From positions 16,318,411 to 16,382,410 of the forward strand of contig CM056578.1 in the NCBI GenBank assembly GCA_029721435.1: a stretch of DNA of 64,000 bases. Direction: 5' to 3'. How positions within the stretch are numbered: the stretch's first letter is position 1; each line of letters opens with the position of its first letter. Shown piece after piece: positions 63,948 to 64,000 of the stretch. The translations under genes and the position numbers were made by a program. The notes beneath the pieces are model-generated. The model had not been told where the DNA came from, did not search any database, and worked only from the letters and a program-made list of their open reading frames with translations. The DNA comes from Gymnothorax reevesii (taxonomy: Eukaryota > Chordata > Actinopteri > Anguilliformes > Muraenidae).

Positions 63948-64000
63948 CTGTGTAGATGAAGCGGCCCGGCGTGCCTTTACAGAACTGCTTTGACTTGTAG
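63948..64000 (-). CDS. ebf1: ebf1 coding exon (equivalent of human exon 10), cut by the window edge
   Basis: The last 53 bases of the exon are present; its start lies outside the window. It reads YKSKQFCKGTPGRFIYT and ends with one base of the Ala codon completed at 48286; donor ACAG|GTGTGT. This is the last strand of the IPT/TIG domain, the immunoglobulin-like fold next to the DNA-binding domain, about residue 345 of roughly 590. KGTPGRFIYT is the EBF1 form; EBF3 has KGAPGRFVYT. The DNA-binding domain and all earlier exons lie to the right of the window. The donor is followed immediately by a minisatellite with donor-like copies. Confidence 0.95.

Overview
The window is nuclear DNA of a ray-finned fish, most likely a teleost. 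The signs are large introns, very many (CA)n/(TG)n microsatellites, a decayed L2/CR1-type LINE, a Tc1-like fossil, several short inverted-repeat elements of types common in fish, and a vertebrate developmental gene cut into small exons. I cannot name the species.

The only protein-coding gene I can support is the 3' half of ebf1 (early B-cell factor 1, COE family), read on the minus strand from the right edge leftwards. Seven canonical coding exons splice with matching phases and lie in the order of human EBF1 exons 10-16: 63948-64000 (cut by the window edge; end of the IPT/TIG domain), 48198-48286 (HLH helix 1 region), 29130-29195 and 27807-27984 (two copies of helix 2, then the start of the C-terminal tail), 23900-24079, 20622-20816 (Ser/Thr/Pro-rich activation region) and 16498-16529 (last codons, VIPGMIVPPM-stop). 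EBF1 rather than EBF3 is indicated by the GTPGRFIYT end of exon 10 and by exon 15 ([25 protein letters not shown]). A further exon at 20007-20074, preceded by an unusually long pyrimidine tract and in correct phase with exon 15, would give an alternative C-terminus.

Layout from left to right. 1-12 kb: flank downstream of ebf1, with microsatellites, transposon fragments and one plausible conserved enhancer-like block (about 9.06-9.45 kb). About 12-16.5 kb: probable ebf1 3' UTR, carrying an antisense Tc1-like fossil and a perfect EBF consensus site. 16.5-29.2 kb: five closely spaced canonical exons (12-16) plus the alternative one, with minisatellites beside exon 14 and in the exon 13/14 intron. 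29.2-48.2 kb: a 19-kb intron holding the LINE (about 42.64-45.84 kb), short inverted-repeat elements and microsatellites. 48.3-63.9 kb: a 15.7-kb intron with a second array of the same 78-bp minisatellite seen at 25 kb, two inverted-repeat elements, and a minisatellite abutting exon 10 whose units resemble the exon 10/intron junction and include a consensus splice donor.

I found no CRISPR array, operon, defence locus, tRNA or rRNA gene. The observations most worth checking are the alternative terminal exon with a 44-bp duplication over its stop codon, and the splice-junction-like minisatellite next to exon 10. Most short open frames in the window are chance frames or translated microsatellites and are not annotated.
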